Assembly: GCF_902832885.1 (NCBI RefSeq)
Contig: NZ_CADFDK010000001.1
Span: 124,001 to 188,000 of the forward strand
Reading direction: 5' to 3'
Source of the DNA: Burkholderia seminalis DSM 23518
Lineage (GTDB): Bacteria; Pseudomonadota; Gammaproteobacteria; Burkholderiales; Burkholderiaceae
DNA: 64,000 bases
The notes below the pieces were generated by a model, which was given only the letters and a program-made list of their open reading frames with translations, had not been told where the DNA came from and did no database searches. How positions within the stretch are numbered: position 1 is the stretch's first letter; each line of letters opens with the position of its first letter. This document shows positions 10,383 through 19,507 of this stretch, piece by piece. A program made the translations under genes and the position numbers.

Positions 10383-10747
10383 ACTGCGATCCTCTTTTGG
10401 CGGCCGCCGCATTGCGGCAATACGGTAGGAATGCGGTGGCGTAGCTTGCAGCGTAACCTTCCGATCAGAGCCTTAACAGTGCGGATAATCAGGCCCCCAT
10501 TTCATCGAAGACACCAGCCGCCCGTTACCGGAGACTGCAGGCGATTTCGTCCGCCGAAGAGTGCCGCAAACTGTGAAACGTTTGGCACGCCACCTGCTCC
10601 AGTGACTCGGCCGTTTTAATCGCCTGTTCTCTCGGGACTTACACCAATCAACCTCTCTAAACTGAAACTTAGACAAGTTTCAAGGAGGGGAGCGTGCTAG
10701 TCTGAAACGGCAATATATAAAAACGCAATGAGTTACGGGGCACAACC
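10383..10747. other. Intergenic region, lower GC, no convincing gene
   Basis: About 365 bp between the 2H phosphoesterase and the methyltransferase-like gene. The only clear structure is the palindrome at 10663-10682. A further TGAAAC half-site lies at 10703-10708, and an AT-rich TATATAAAA stretch at 10714 could be part of a promoter for the downstream gene. Short reading frames here show no protein-like composition. Confidence 0.6.
10663..10682. promoter_or_regulatory. Perfect inverted repeat, candidate operator
   Basis: TGAAACTT-AGAC-AAGTTTCA, a perfect 8+8 bp palindrome with a 4 nt spacer, 66 bp upstream of the methyltransferase-like start. No T run follows, so it is unlikely to be a terminator. 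The binding protein is unknown. Confidence 0.5.
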
Positions 10748-11444
10748 ATGAAGCAGGCCATACAGGACGCGGGGGGCGCGTGCGCGCAGAATACCCTGGT
10801 GCCGCACGTTACGGCGGTCGCGGATGAGTCGGAGCGGATCAACTGGATCGAGCTTTGCGCTCGCGTGGCGTCGGTCACCGTGCTGGGCGTATTTGCCTAT
10901 CTGATCTATATACCGTGGCGATCGGACCCGAGCCGGATCACGCTGATCCTGCTGCTGGTTTCCGCGGTACTGACCGTCGGCATGTCGGCTTTTGCGAAAC
11001 TGCCGAAACAGCGCGACTGGCATCCCGTCGCGGTGTGCTTTTCTCTGGGCGGCTCGTTCTACTGCCTGACCTATCAGCTGACCGCCAGTACCCAACTGAT
11101 TCCGGAGTGGGCGGGGGGGCACCTGGCAAATTATCGGGATCGCGTGGCAGCTGTTCGCCAAACTGTCGCTCGGGCGCTCGTTCGGCTTGCTGCCGGCGAA
11201 TCGAGGGGTCGTCTCGACCGGCGCGTACCGGTTCATGCGGCACCCGATCTACACCGGTTATCTGTTGTCCGAAATCGGCTTCCTGCTGGCTAACTTCAGC
11301 ACCCGAAACCTGGTCACGATCGGCGTCTGGATGCTGTTGCAGATCGGCCGAATCAGCATGGAAGAACGGGTGCTGTCGGAAGACGCCGATTATCGCGCGT
11401 ACAAGGCGACAGTCCGGTACCGGCTGATTCCGGGCGTGTTTTGA
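10748..11444 (+). pseudogene. Isoprenylcysteine carboxyl methyltransferase-like membrane protein, frameshifted
   Basis: The first part (to about residue 125) contains hydrophobic segments VTVLGVFAYLIYIPW and ITLILLLVSAVLTVGM. At a run of seven G (11113-11119) the frame changes. The +1 frame continues without a stop as GTWQIIGIAWQLFAKLSLG..., then GAYRFMRHPIYTGYLLSEIGF and EERVLSEDADYRAYKATVRY, the conserved ICMT/PEMT-type C-terminal motif. Removing one G restores a single protein of about 231 residues. This is either a real frameshift, a slippage-prone tract, or a sequencing error. The ATG at 10748 follows GTTACGGGG. An uninterrupted copy would be a SAM-dependent membrane methyltransferase. 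Confidence 0.75.
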
Positions 11445-11505
11445 CGGGAATGCGGAAAGCGCGCAATGGCCGAGCGTCGACGAAGCGCACCCGTGCGGCA
11501 GACAT

Positions 11506-11550
11506 GAAAAAAGTCGGCGCGCTCAGGTCACGGACCTTCGCGCGCCGACC
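11506..11550 (-). terminator. Intrinsic terminator of the FAD oxidoreductase gene
   Basis: GTCGGCGCGC (11513-11522) pairs perfectly with GCGCGCCGAC (11540-11549). Read on the minus strand it is followed by six T, giving a strong terminator just downstream of the minus-strand oxidoreductase gene. Confidence 0.8.
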
Positions 11551-11562
11551 CCTTCCGGCCTG

Positions 11563-13185
11563 TCAGGACGTGTGCCCCGACGTCATGCTGAGTGCGACCG
11601 CCTGCGCGACTTCGATGCCGTCGATGGCGGCCGAATAGATGCCGCCCGCATATCCGGCGCCTTCGCCGGCCGGATACAGGCCTTCGACGTTCATGCTCTG
11701 GTAGTCGTCCTTGCGTCGAATCCGGATCGGTGAAGACGTGCGTGTCTCCACGCCGGTCAGCACGGCGTCGTGCATCGCGAAGCCGGCGATCTTCTTGTCG
11801 ATCTCGGGCAGGGCTTCACGGATGGCTTCGATCACGTAGTCCGGCAGCGCGGTGCTGAGGTCGGTCGGATTCACGCCGGGCTTGTACGACGGCTCCACGG
11901 AACCCAGCGAGGTCGACGGCCGGCCCGCGATGAAATCGCCGACCAGCTGGCCCGGCGCGCGGTAGTCGCCGCCGCCGAGTTCGAACGCGCGTTCCTCCCA
12001 TTTGCGCTGGAACGCGATGCCCGCCAGCGGGCCGCCGGGATAGTCGTCCGGCGTGATGCCGACGACGATGCCGGCGTTCGCATTGCGCTCGGCGCGCGAA
12101 TACTGGCTCATCCCGTTGGTGACGACACGGCCCGGCTCGGAGGTCGCCGCGACCACCGTGCCGCCCGGGCACATGCAGAAGCTGTAGACGGCCCGGCCGT
12201 TACTGCAGTGATGGACCACCTTGTAGTCGGCCGCGCCGAGCTGCTTGTGGCCCGCAAACTTGCCGAAGCGGCTGCGGTCGATCAGCCCCTGCGGATGTTC
12301 GATCCGGAAACCCAGCGAGAACGGCTTCGCCTCGATATGGACGCCGCGATCGTGCAGCATCTGGAACGTGTCGCGCGCGCTGTGGCCGACGGCCAGCACG
12401 ACATGGTCGCACCGGAGCGTTTCGCCGTTCGACAGCTTGAGCGAGCGCACCTTGCCCTGGTCGATCTCGATGTCGTCGACCCGCGTTTCGAAACGCACTT
12501 CGCCACCGAGTTCGTGGATGGACGCGCGCATCTTTTCCACCATGCTGACGAGGCGGAACGTGCCGATGTGCGGCCGGCTCAGGTACAGGATGTCTTCCGG
12601 CGCGCCGGCCTTGACGAACTCGTCGAGCACCTTGCGGCCATAGTTGTGGGGATCCTTGATCTGGCTGTACAGCTTGCCGTCGGAAAAGGTCCCGGCGCCG
12701 CCTTCGCCGAACTGCACGTTGGATTCGGGGTTGAGCACGCTCTTGCGCCACAGGCCGAAGGTGTCCTTGGTGCGCTCGCGCACGGCCTTGCCGCGTTCGA
12801 GGATGATGGGGCGGAAGCCCATCTGCGCGAGGATCAGGCCTGCGAACAGGCCGCACGGCCCCATGCCGATGACGACCGGGCGCAGGAAATCGGCGCGCTC
12901 GGGCGCCTTCGCGACGAAGTGGTAGGCCATGTCGGGCGTCACGCCGCAATGCGGCTTGCCGGCGATGCGCTCGAGCGCGGCCGCTTCGTCCTTGACCTCG
13001 AGATCGACGATATACGTGAGCTTGATGTCCGAACGCTTGCGCGCATCGTGCGCGCGACGGAACACGGTGTAACGGAGGAGCGCGTCCGCCGCCACGCCGA
13101 GCTCGGCGAGGCGCGCGCGAATCGCGGCCTCGAGCGCGCTTTCGGGGTGGTCGAGGGGGAGTTTGATTTCGCTTAGCCGTAACAT
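11563..13185 (-). CDS. NAD(P)/FAD-dependent oxidoreductase
   Basis: A 540-residue flavoprotein-like dehydrogenase. The FAD-binding motif appears as VVIGMGPCGLFAGLILAQMG around residue 107, followed by ILERGKAVRERTKDTFGLW, FGEGGAGTFSDGKLYSQIKDP and a C-terminal VEGLYPAGEGAGYAGGI (second FAD contact). This is the family often labelled 'FAD-utilising dehydrogenase' in proteobacteria; the physiological substrate is not established. The start MLRLSEIKLPLDHPE at 13185 was chosen over a start 108 bases upstream, because the N-terminal domain of the family begins there. Confidence 0.85.
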   Translation of the reverse strand: MLRLSEIKLPLDHPESALEAAIRARLAELGVAADALLRYTVFRRAHDARKRSDIKLTYIVDLEVKDEAAALERIAGKPHCGVTPDMAYHFVAKAPERADFLRPVVIGMGPCGLFAGLILAQMGFRPIILERGKAVRERTKDTFGLWRKSVLNPESNVQFGEGGAGTFSDGKLYSQIKDPHNYGRKVLDEFVKAGAPEDILYLSRPHIGTFRLVSMVEKMRASIHELGGEVRFETRVDDIEIDQGKVRSLKLSNGETLRCDHVVLAVGHSARDTFQMLHDRGVHIEAKPFSLGFRIEHPQGLIDRSRFGKFAGHKQLGAADYKVVHHCSNGRAVYSFCMCPGGTVVAATSEPGRVVTNGMSQYSRAERNANAGIVVGITPDDYPGGPLAGIAFQRKWEERAFELGGGDYRAPGQLVGDFIAGRPSTSLGSVEPSYKPGVNPTDLSTALPDYVIEAIREALPEIDKKIAGFAMHDAVLTGVETRTSSPIRIRRKDDYQSMNVEGLYPAGEGAGYAGGIYSAAIDGIEVAQAVALSMTSGHTS

Positions 13186-13502
13186 GGGGACTCGGATGCG
13201 ATTGCCACGGCGCCGTGGCGATGTTGATACAGGGGGGGCCGGCATGCCGATGACGGCGTTGTTCGCCGCGCGCGCCTGCCGGGCGCAAACCATTCGTTGT
13301 CGTTACGGGCAAGCGGTGCGAGCGGCAGCGCGCCGGCCCGTCCGGACAACTCGGGCAACTTCAGGATAGGCGCACGAAGCGCGCCTTGCGCACGGAAGAT
13401 TACCGCGCCTCCCGGGTGACCGGGAGGCGGACGGCACGCGATCCTGGCGATGCCCGCGAGCGTTTGCGCGAAAGCCGCGCCATGCGGGCGCGGCCCGGGC
13501 GT
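13186..13502. other. Intergenic region with one GC hairpin
   Basis: About 317 bp between suhB and the oxidoreductase, both on the minus strand. It holds the oxidoreductase promoter region, the hairpin at 13406-13429, and no convincing gene. Overlapping short frames are compositionally shadow-like. Confidence 0.6.
13406..13429 (-). terminator. Perfect 10-bp GC hairpin without U tract
   Basis: CGCCTCCCGG-GTGA-CCGGGAGGCG. It lies about 75 bp downstream of the suhB stop and may act as a terminator or RNA 3'-end stabiliser, although no T run follows in either direction. Confidence 0.45.
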
Positions 13503-14306
13503 TTACTCCGCTGCCGGATGCAAGCGGCTGTAGCGGTTGAGGATCGGGATCATCTGCGCGTAGATCTTCGGGTTCGCCGCGACGATCTCATGACGATGCA
13601 GGAAATCGGCGTCGCCCGTGTAGTTGCCGACGAGGCCGCCGGCCTCGGTGATCAGCAGGCTGCCCGCCGCCATGTCCCACACGTTGATGCCCTGCTCGAA
13701 GAACGCGTCGAGGCGGCCGGCCGCGACGTTCGCGAGATCGAGTGCCGCCGCGCCCGGGCGGCGCAGGCCCGTGCAGGCCTGCGTCATTTCGGTGAAGAGG
13801 CGTGCGTATGCGTCGAGGCCGTCCTTCTCGCGGAACGGGAAGCCGGTGCCGACCAGGGCGTCCGCCAGGCGGTCGCGGCGGCCGACGCGGATGCGGCGAT
13901 CGTTCAGGTACGCGCCGCGGCCGCGCGTGGCCGTGAACAGGTCGTTCTTGTTCGGATCGTAGACGACGGCCTGCGTGACGACGCCCTTGTGCTCGAGCGC
14001 GATCGACACGCAGTAGTACGGAAAGCCGTGGATGAAATTGGTCGTGCCGTCGAGCGGATCGATGATCCACTTGAATTCGGATTCGTTGTCGGATTCGCCC
14101 GATTCTTCCGCGAGGATCGCGTGATCGGGGTAGGCGGTCTTCAGCGTCTCGATGATCGCCTCTTCGGCGGCCTTGTCCACTTCGGTGACGAAGTCGTTCT
14201 GCTGCTTCTTGCGGATCTCGATCAGGTCGAGATCGAGGGACGCGCGGTTGATGATCTGTCCGGCGCGGCGCGCAGCCTTGACAGCGATGTTGAGCATGGG
14301 ATGCAT
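13503..14306 (-). CDS. suhB: Inositol-1-monophosphatase SuhB
   Basis: A Mg-dependent phosphatase of the IMPase family; in bacteria SuhB also takes part in rRNA transcription antitermination. The 267-residue product has the expected length. It shows EESGES (metal glutamate), [15 protein letters not shown] (metal aspartates) and [18 protein letters not shown]. The start [17 protein letters not shown] at 14306 matches the usual SuhB N terminus; a second in-frame ATG lies nine bases downstream. It is divergent from trmJ. Confidence 0.93.
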   Translation of the reverse strand: MHPMLNIAVKAARRAGQIINRASLDLDLIEIRKKQQNDFVTEVDKAAEEAIIETLKTAYPDHAILAEESGESDNESEFKWIIDPLDGTTNFIHGFPYYCVSIALEHKGVVTQAVVYDPNKNDLFTATRGRGAYLNDRRIRVGRRDRLADALVGTGFPFREKDGLDAYARLFTEMTQACTGLRRPGAAALDLANVAAGRLDAFFEQGINVWDMAAGSLLITEAGGLVGNYTGDADFLHRHEIVAANPKIYAQMIPILNRYSRLHPAAE

Positions 14307-14586
14307 GGGCCTGGATCCTGTAGCCGGCGGCACGGGCCGCCACGAAGTGGAACAACCGCCCGGAACGGCGCAAGCATGCCGGGCGAGGTGAGACGCGAAT
14401 TGACAAAGAGCGGGGTACGACCCGCGCCGCACGGTGTGCGACGCGTAAAGGCATGATTTTACCCGATTTTTGACGGTTTCAGGCGACCGGGATACGGGGA
14501 AACCCCCACTGTCCGTCCGGACGAGTGGGTTTGCCGCGGCGATGGCGATACCATACTGCCATTCTGATGAACCGAGTCGTATCGTA

Positions 14587-15411
14587 GTGGAAACCCCGCA
14601 GAACACCGCCGCGCCGGCCGAGCCGGGCGCGGCCTCGTCTCCGCCGCCGTCCGGCGGCTTCACGTCCACCCGCTTCGTGCTCGTCGAGCCGAGCCATCCC
14701 GGCAATGTCGGGGCGGCCGCCCGTGCGCTGAAGACGATGGGCTTCTCGCGTCTCGTGCTGGTCGCGCCGCGCGTGCCGCACGTGCAGAGCGACCCCGAGG
14801 CGATCGCGATGGCCAGCGGCGCGGACGACGTCCTCGCGTCCGCGCATGTCGTGCCGACGCTCGGCGACGCGCTGTCGGGCGTCCACTGGTCGATCGCGCT
14901 GACCGCGCGCACGCGCGAATACGGGCCGCCGCGCCTTGCGCCGCGCGCGGCCGCCACGCAGGCGTGTGCGCAGGTCGGCACGGGCGACATCGCGCTCGTG
15001 TTCGGCAACGAGCGCACGGGCCTGGCCAATGAGCATGTCGAGCAGTGCAGCGCGCTCGCGCATATTCCGGCGAACCCGGCCTACAGCTCGCTGAACCTCG
15101 CGCAGGCCGTGCAGGTGCTCGCGTACGAGCTGCGCGTCGCGTTTCTCGAACAGGCGAGCGAGCCGTCGGCGCAACCGTCGGCCGAAGCCGGCACGCTCGC
15201 GCAGAGCGACGAGATCGAGCGGATGTACGTCCACCTCGAGCACGCGCTGATCGCGCTCGATTTCCTCGATCCGCGCAATCCGAAGAAGCTGATGCCGCGG
15301 TTGCGGCGCCTGTTCGCGCGCACGGGCCTCGAGCGCGAGGAGGTCAACATCCTGCGCGGCGTCGCGAAGCACATCCTGCTGAAGTCGGGCAAGCCCGACG
15401 GCGACGCGTAA
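14587..15411 (+). CDS. trmJ: tRNA (cytidine/uridine-2'-O-)-methyltransferase TrmJ
   Basis: A SpoU/SPOUT-class methyltransferase that modifies position 32 of certain tRNAs. Conserved features are [26 protein letters not shown] at the N terminus, [16 protein letters not shown] (motif 2) and [23 protein letters not shown] (motif 3), followed by a C-terminal helical region [19 protein letters not shown]. The start is uncertain: GTG 14587, ATG 14542 and a GTG-type start near 14470 are all in frame. I give the GTG at 14587 because it leaves only a short Ala/Pro-rich leader before the domain. Confidence 0.85.
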   Translation: METPQNTAAPAEPGAASSPPPSGGFTSTRFVLVEPSHPGNVGAAARALKTMGFSRLVLVAPRVPHVQSDPEAIAMASGADDVLASAHVVPTLGDALSGVHWSIALTARTREYGPPRLAPRAAATQACAQVGTGDIALVFGNERTGLANEHVEQCSALAHIPANPAYSSLNLAQAVQVLAYELRVAFLEQASEPSAQPSAEAGTLAQSDEIERMYVHLEHALIALDFLDPRNPKKLMPRLRRLFARTGLEREEVNILRGVAKHILLKSGKPDGDA

Positions 15412-15657
15412 GCGGCCGGCGCACCGGTTGCCGGTCGTTCGGTCGCCGCCCGGGTATCGCGTCGGGCCGTGCGTCGGTCGACCGGCGGCGCCGGGTCCGG
15501 TCCATTCCATCCGGCCGATCCTCCCCGCGAGCCTGTTGCAGCAAGCCTGTCGTTCGAATACCCGCGCCGGCGGCGGGGTGAACGCGCGACCGTGCGGCCA
15601 TGCGCGACTGGCCCTACAATCGCCGGACGTCATAAGCAAATTACCCGGTGCGATAAC

Positions 15658-15690
15658 GGCCGGGCATTGCCGGCGATGCCCGCCGGCCTT
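15658..15690 (+). terminator. Hairpin with short T tract before cysE
   Basis: CGGGCAT (15661-15667) pairs with ATGCCCG (15676-15682), flanked by further GC pairing and followed by CCTTTT. It lies 250 bp after trmJ and ends 16 bp before the cysE start, so it is either the trmJ terminator or an attenuator-like leader hairpin for cysE. Confidence 0.5.
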
Positions 15691-15705
15691 TTCCCAGACC
15701 ACATC

Positions 15706-16479
15706 ATGTTCACGAGACTGCGCGAAGACGTTGCCACGATTCGCGAGCGGGATCCCGCCGCTCGCAGTGCATGGGAAGTGCTGACCTGTTACCCGGGGCT
15801 GCATGCGCTCGTGCTGCATCGTTTCGCGCACGCCTGCTGGCGCGCGAAGCGCTACTGGCTCGCGCGTTTCGCGTCGCAGGCCGGGCGGTTCCTGACCGGG
15901 ATCGAGATCCACCCCGGCGCGACGATCGGCCGGCGGGTGTTCATCGACCACGGCATGGGCGTGGTGATCGGCGAGACGGCGATCATCGGCGACGACTGCA
16001 CGATCTATCAGGGCGTGACGCTGGGCGGCACGTCGCTCACGCGCGGCGCGAAGCGCCACCCCACACTCGAAGCCGGCGTGATCGTCGGCGCGGGCGCGAA
16101 GGTGCTCGGCGGTTTCACGGTCGGGGCGGGGGCGAAGATCGGCTCGAACGCGGTCGTCGTGAAGCCGGTGCCGGCAGGCGGCACGGCGGTCGGCAATCCG
16201 GCGCGCATCGTGATGCCGGCGCAGCCGAAACCGCAGCCCGAGCGTGCGGCATTCTGCGCCTACGGGATCACGCCGAACGCCGACGATCCGATGTCGCTCG
16301 CGATCCACGGCCTGATCGATCACGCGGCGAAGGAAAGCCGTCGTGTCGACGAGATCGTCGCGGCGCTCGAGCAGCTCGGCACGCATCTGGAAACGCTGCA
16401 GGGCGCCGATGCGGCGCGCCTCGATCTGCGCCGGCTGTCGGCGGTGCTGGAAGGCAAGTCGGTCGAACGCGAGATGTAA
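15706..16479 (+). CDS. cysE: Serine O-acetyltransferase
   Basis: Makes O-acetylserine from serine and acetyl-CoA, the entry step of cysteine synthesis. The 257-residue product has the short N-terminal helical region ([21 protein letters not shown]) followed by the left-handed beta-helix hexapeptide domain: [42 protein letters not shown] and [13 protein letters not shown]. This matches the shorter SAT class found in many beta-proteobacteria. The ATG at 15706 is the first with the canonical N terminus; upstream in-frame codons are non-conserved. Confidence 0.93.
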   Translation: MFTRLREDVATIRERDPAARSAWEVLTCYPGLHALVLHRFAHACWRAKRYWLARFASQAGRFLTGIEIHPGATIGRRVFIDHGMGVVIGETAIIGDDCTIYQGVTLGGTSLTRGAKRHPTLEAGVIVGAGAKVLGGFTVGAGAKIGSNAVVVKPVPAGGTAVGNPARIVMPAQPKPQPERAAFCAYGITPNADDPMSLAIHGLIDHAAKESRRVDEIVAALEQLGTHLETLQGADAARLDLRRLSAVLEGKSVEREM

Positions 16480-16531
16480 TCCACGCGGCGGGCGCCGACG
16501 GCGGCCGGTCAATGCAACGGCAGCGGCGGCG

Positions 16532-17332
16532 TCACTCGAGCGGCATGGCGTGGATGCCTTCCGCATCGACGCGCAGGTAGCCGCCACGCGGCGTGCCGTG
16601 ATCGAGATCCCAGTCGGGCAGCACCCAGCGGATGCCGCCGGGTTCCAGATGGCGCGCGGGGCGGTGCGTGTGGCCGTGAATGATCACGCTCGCGCGGCTC
16701 TTGCGGAACAGGGCGGCCACGCCTTCGCGCGTGACGTCGTAGATGGCCGAGGCAGGGCGCATCCGGCCCGCTTCGCTGTTCGAGCGCATGCGTTGCGCGA
16801 GCGCGCGGCGCCAGCGGAACGGCCACGCGAGAAACAGCCATTGCGCGACGCGGTTGCGCGCGAAGCGGCGGAACACCTGGTAGCCGCGGTCGGCCGTGCA
16901 TTGCGCGTCGCCGTGCGCGAGCACGATACGCTGGCCGAACGCCATGATCAGCGACGGGTCGGGCAGCAGCATCGCGCCGGCTGCCTTCATGAAGCGCCGG
17001 CCGAGCAGGAAATCGCGATTGCCGTGCATCACGTAGAGCGCGATCCCGCGCTCGGAGAACGTGTGCATCAGCGCGGCCATGCGGGCCGCGAACGGGTCGT
17101 CGTCGAGGAGGTCGTCGCCGATCCAGTATTCGAATAGATCGCCGAGGATGAACACCGAGTCGGCGCTGTCGGCGGTGTACTTCACGAAATGCTCGAACGC
17201 GGCGACCGTCTTCGGAATCGCTTCGCTCAGATGCAGATCGGACAGAAACAGGAACGGGCGTGCGGCTTGCGCGTACTGGCGTTCGCCAGGCACGCCCGCG
17301 GAGACGCTTCGCGGCGGACTCTCCTGCAACAT
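16532..17332 (-). CDS. lpxH: UDP-2,3-diacylglucosamine diphosphatase
   Basis: Cleaves UDP-2,3-diacylglucosamine to lipid X in lipid A synthesis; peripheral inner membrane. The 266-residue product contains the calcineurin-like motif series: SDLHLS (31-36), GDLFEYWIGDD, HGNRDFLLG, LAHGDAQCT and IIHGHTHRP. The N terminus has about 25 extra residues before the core compared with the usual LpxH. It begins 23 bp after the ppiB stop on the same strand, so ppiA-ppiB-lpxH is likely one transcript. Confidence 0.93.
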   Translation of the reverse strand: MLQESPPRSVSAGVPGERQYAQAARPFLFLSDLHLSEAIPKTVAAFEHFVKYTADSADSVFILGDLFEYWIGDDLLDDDPFAARMAALMHTFSERGIALYVMHGNRDFLLGRRFMKAAGAMLLPDPSLIMAFGQRIVLAHGDAQCTADRGYQVFRRFARNRVAQWLFLAWPFRWRRALAQRMRSNSEAGRMRPASAIYDVTREGVAALFRKSRASVIIHGHTHRPARHLEPGGIRWVLPDWDLDHGTPRGGYLRVDAEGIHAMPLE

Positions 17333-17355
17333 CGAAGTGTCTCCGTAACCGTGCG

Positions 17356-17847
17356 TCAGACCACGACGGCCTTTTCGATCACGACGTCGTCGGTCGGCAC
17401 GTCCTGGTGGAAACCAGCGTTGCCCGTCTTGACGCCCTTGATCTTGTCGACCACGTCCTGGCCTTCGACGACCTTGCCGAACACCGCGTAGCCCCAGCCT
17501 TGCGGCGTCGGCGACGAGTGGTTCAGGAAGTCGTTGTCGTTCACGTTGATGAAGAACTGGGCGGTCGCCGAGTGCGGATCGTTCGTGCGCGCCATCGCGA
17601 CCGTGTAGTTGTCGTTCTTCAGGCCGTTGTTCGCCTCGTTGTCGATCGGCGCGTCGGTCGGCTTCTGCTTCAGGCCCGGCTCGAAGCCGCCGCCCTGGAT
17701 CATGAAGCCGTTGATCACGCGATGGAACACGGTGCCGTCGTAGTGACCCTTCTTCACGTAGTTCAGGAAGTTCTCGACCGTCTTCGGTGCCTTCGCGGCG
17801 TCGAGTTCGAGCTTGATCACGCCGTGGTTCGTATGCAGTTCAACCAT
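17356..17847 (-). CDS. ppiB: Peptidyl-prolyl cis-trans isomerase B (cytoplasmic cyclophilin)
   Basis: A 163-residue cyclophilin with no signal peptide. Active-site segments are [19 protein letters not shown] and [19 protein letters not shown], followed by the conserved [17 protein letters not shown]. Length and motif order match E. coli PpiB. It lies between ppiA and lpxH on the same strand, 88 bp after the ppiA stop. Confidence 0.94.
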   Translation of the reverse strand: MVELHTNHGVIKLELDAAKAPKTVENFLNYVKKGHYDGTVFHRVINGFMIQGGGFEPGLKQKPTDAPIDNEANNGLKNDNYTVAMARTNDPHSATAQFFINVNDNDFLNHSSPTPQGWGYAVFGKVVEGQDVVDKIKGVKTGNAGFHQDVPTDDVVIEKAVVV

Positions 17848-17935
17848 GATGAATTCCTTCGGTGAGGCGGTTTAAATGGCACGCGGCCGGTCGTGCGACG
17901 CGGCCGCGTGAGTCGCCGGACGTGCCGGCAGGTTC

Positions 17936-18511
17936 TTACTTCGAGACGATGCTGGCCGATTCGATCACGACCGGTTGCGCCGGCACGTCCTGCATCGGGC
18001 CGCGCGAGGTCGTCGCCACGCCTTCGATCTTCTTCACGACGTCGAGACCCGACACGACCTTGCCGAACACCGCATAGCCGTTGCCGTCCGGGTTCGGGTA
18101 GTCGAGGCCGCTGTTGTCGACCGTGTTGATGAAGAACTGCGCGGTGGCCGAATTCGGATCGCTCGTGCGGGCCATCGCGATCGTGCCCGTCAGGTTCTTC
18201 AGACCATTGCGGCTCTCCAGCGGGATCGGCGCGCGGGTCGGCTTCTCCTCGAAGTTGGTCTTGTAGCCGCCGCCCTGGATCATGAAGCCCTTGATCACGC
18301 GATGGAAGATCGTGCCGTTGTACTGGCCGGCCTTCACGTAATCGAGGAAGTTGGCGACCGACTTCGGCGCCTTCTCCGGGTAGAGCTCGACACGGATGTC
18401 GCCTTGCGAGGTCTTCAGCTGCACGACGGGGTGCGCGGTGGCCGATTGCGCGAACGCGGGTGCGGTCGCGAGAAGGGCGGCGCCGCCAAGCGCCAGCAAC
18501 AGACGTTTCAT
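17936..18511 (-). CDS. ppiA: Peptidyl-prolyl cis-trans isomerase A (periplasmic cyclophilin)
   Basis: A 191-residue exported cyclophilin. MKRLLLALGGAALLATAPAFAQS is a Sec signal peptide with an AFA cleavage motif. The catalytic core [19 protein letters not shown] and [22 protein letters not shown] is intact. It is a paralogue of the adjacent ppiB, which lacks the signal; the pair probably arose by tandem duplication, giving periplasmic and cytosolic forms. Confidence 0.94.
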   Translation of the reverse strand: MKRLLLALGGAALLATAPAFAQSATAHPVVQLKTSQGDIRVELYPEKAPKSVANFLDYVKAGQYNGTIFHRVIKGFMIQGGGYKTNFEEKPTRAPIPLESRNGLKNLTGTIAMARTSDPNSATAQFFINTVDNSGLDYPNPDGNGYAVFGKVVSGLDVVKKIEGVATTSRGPMQDVPAQPVVIESASIVSK

Positions 18512-18551
18512 TGCGATCCTCAGGTTGGGAGGGGAAAGAAGGCCGCGCCGC

Positions 18552-19274
18552 TTATTGCGACGGCGCGACGTACGGCGCCGCCAGCGCGCCCGACGGACCG
18601 TTGAACTGGAACGTCGGCGACATCGGCAGCGTGGTGGTGCTCACGTTCGCGGCGGCGCGGTCGGTGTAGTCGCGCGTGGCCGGCGTCACCGCGCGCGCAT
18701 TCGGCGCGGCTTTCGGCGGCGACACGATCTTCTGGAGATCGGCGAGGCGCTGCGCGGTCGCGCCGCTCGTGCGGCCGAGCGACTGCGCGCGCTTGTACGA
18801 CTCGGCCGCGAGGCGCAGGTAGAGATCGCCGAGGTTCTCGTATGCGAGCGAATAGCTCGGGTTCGATTGCGTCGCGGTGACGAGCGCGGTGCGCGCTTCG
18901 TCGTAGCGGCCATGCTTCGCGTAAAGCGCCGCGAGATTGTTGTACGGCTCGGGCAGTTCCGGGTACGCCTGCGTGATCGCGACGAACTGCTGGATCGCGT
19001 CGTCGTCGCGGTTCAGGCGGGCCAGCACGGTGCCGCGCTTGAACTGCGCCTGCACGTCGTGCGGGTTCGACGCGATGCGCGCGTCGAGTTGCGCGAGCGC
19101 CTGCTTCCACTGCTTGCCGGCGATGGACGAGTCGATTTCGGGGGTGCCGTCGGCGACGGCCGGGGCTTTCTGCGCATGCGCCGCGGGGGCCGCGAAAAGC
19201 GTCAGCACGACGCCCATGACGGTGGTCGCAACGAGGGTCGCAGCGCTCGGCGCGCGGCCGCGATGAGGTTTCAT
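18552..19274 (-). CDS. Exported tetratricopeptide-repeat protein
   Basis: About 240 residues from MKPHRGRAPS at 19274, chosen over a start 33 bases upstream. A hydrophobic segment TVMGVVLTLFAAPAAHAQK forms a signal peptide. TPR-like helices follow: WKQALAQLDARIASNPHDVQAQFKRG, DDAIQQFVAITQAYPELPEPYNNLAALYAKHG and SYSLAYENLGDLYLRLAAESYKRA. The C-terminal 70 residues are low complexity. It is the first gene of the run TPR-ppiA-ppiB-lpxH, which suggests a role in envelope assembly, but its partner is unknown. Confidence 0.8.
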   Translation of the reverse strand: MKPHRGRAPSAATLVATTVMGVVLTLFAAPAAHAQKAPAVADGTPEIDSSIAGKQWKQALAQLDARIASNPHDVQAQFKRGTVLARLNRDDDAIQQFVAITQAYPELPEPYNNLAALYAKHGRYDEARTALVTATQSNPSYSLAYENLGDLYLRLAAESYKRAQSLGRTSGATAQRLADLQKIVSPPKAAPNARAVTPATRDYTDRAAANVSTTTLPMSPTFQFNGPSGALAAPYVAPSQ

Positions 19275-19507
19275 AGGCGTAAATCGGAATGTTATACTCC
19301 GAGCCATTCTAACAAAACGTCTGCGCGTTCCGGCGAGCCGCAGACAGTCTTTCTTAGCCTCTCGTGGCCGTCACCGCTGTGCTTGCAGCCTGACCGCCCC
19401 ATGTGATACGAGGACGCTCGGCCCGGTGCCGCAGCAGATGGTCCGTCCGTGTCGCATGCTGGGCGAGCTTCGCCAGGGCGGTTTCCTTCGGCTCACGGTT
19501 CATCTCT

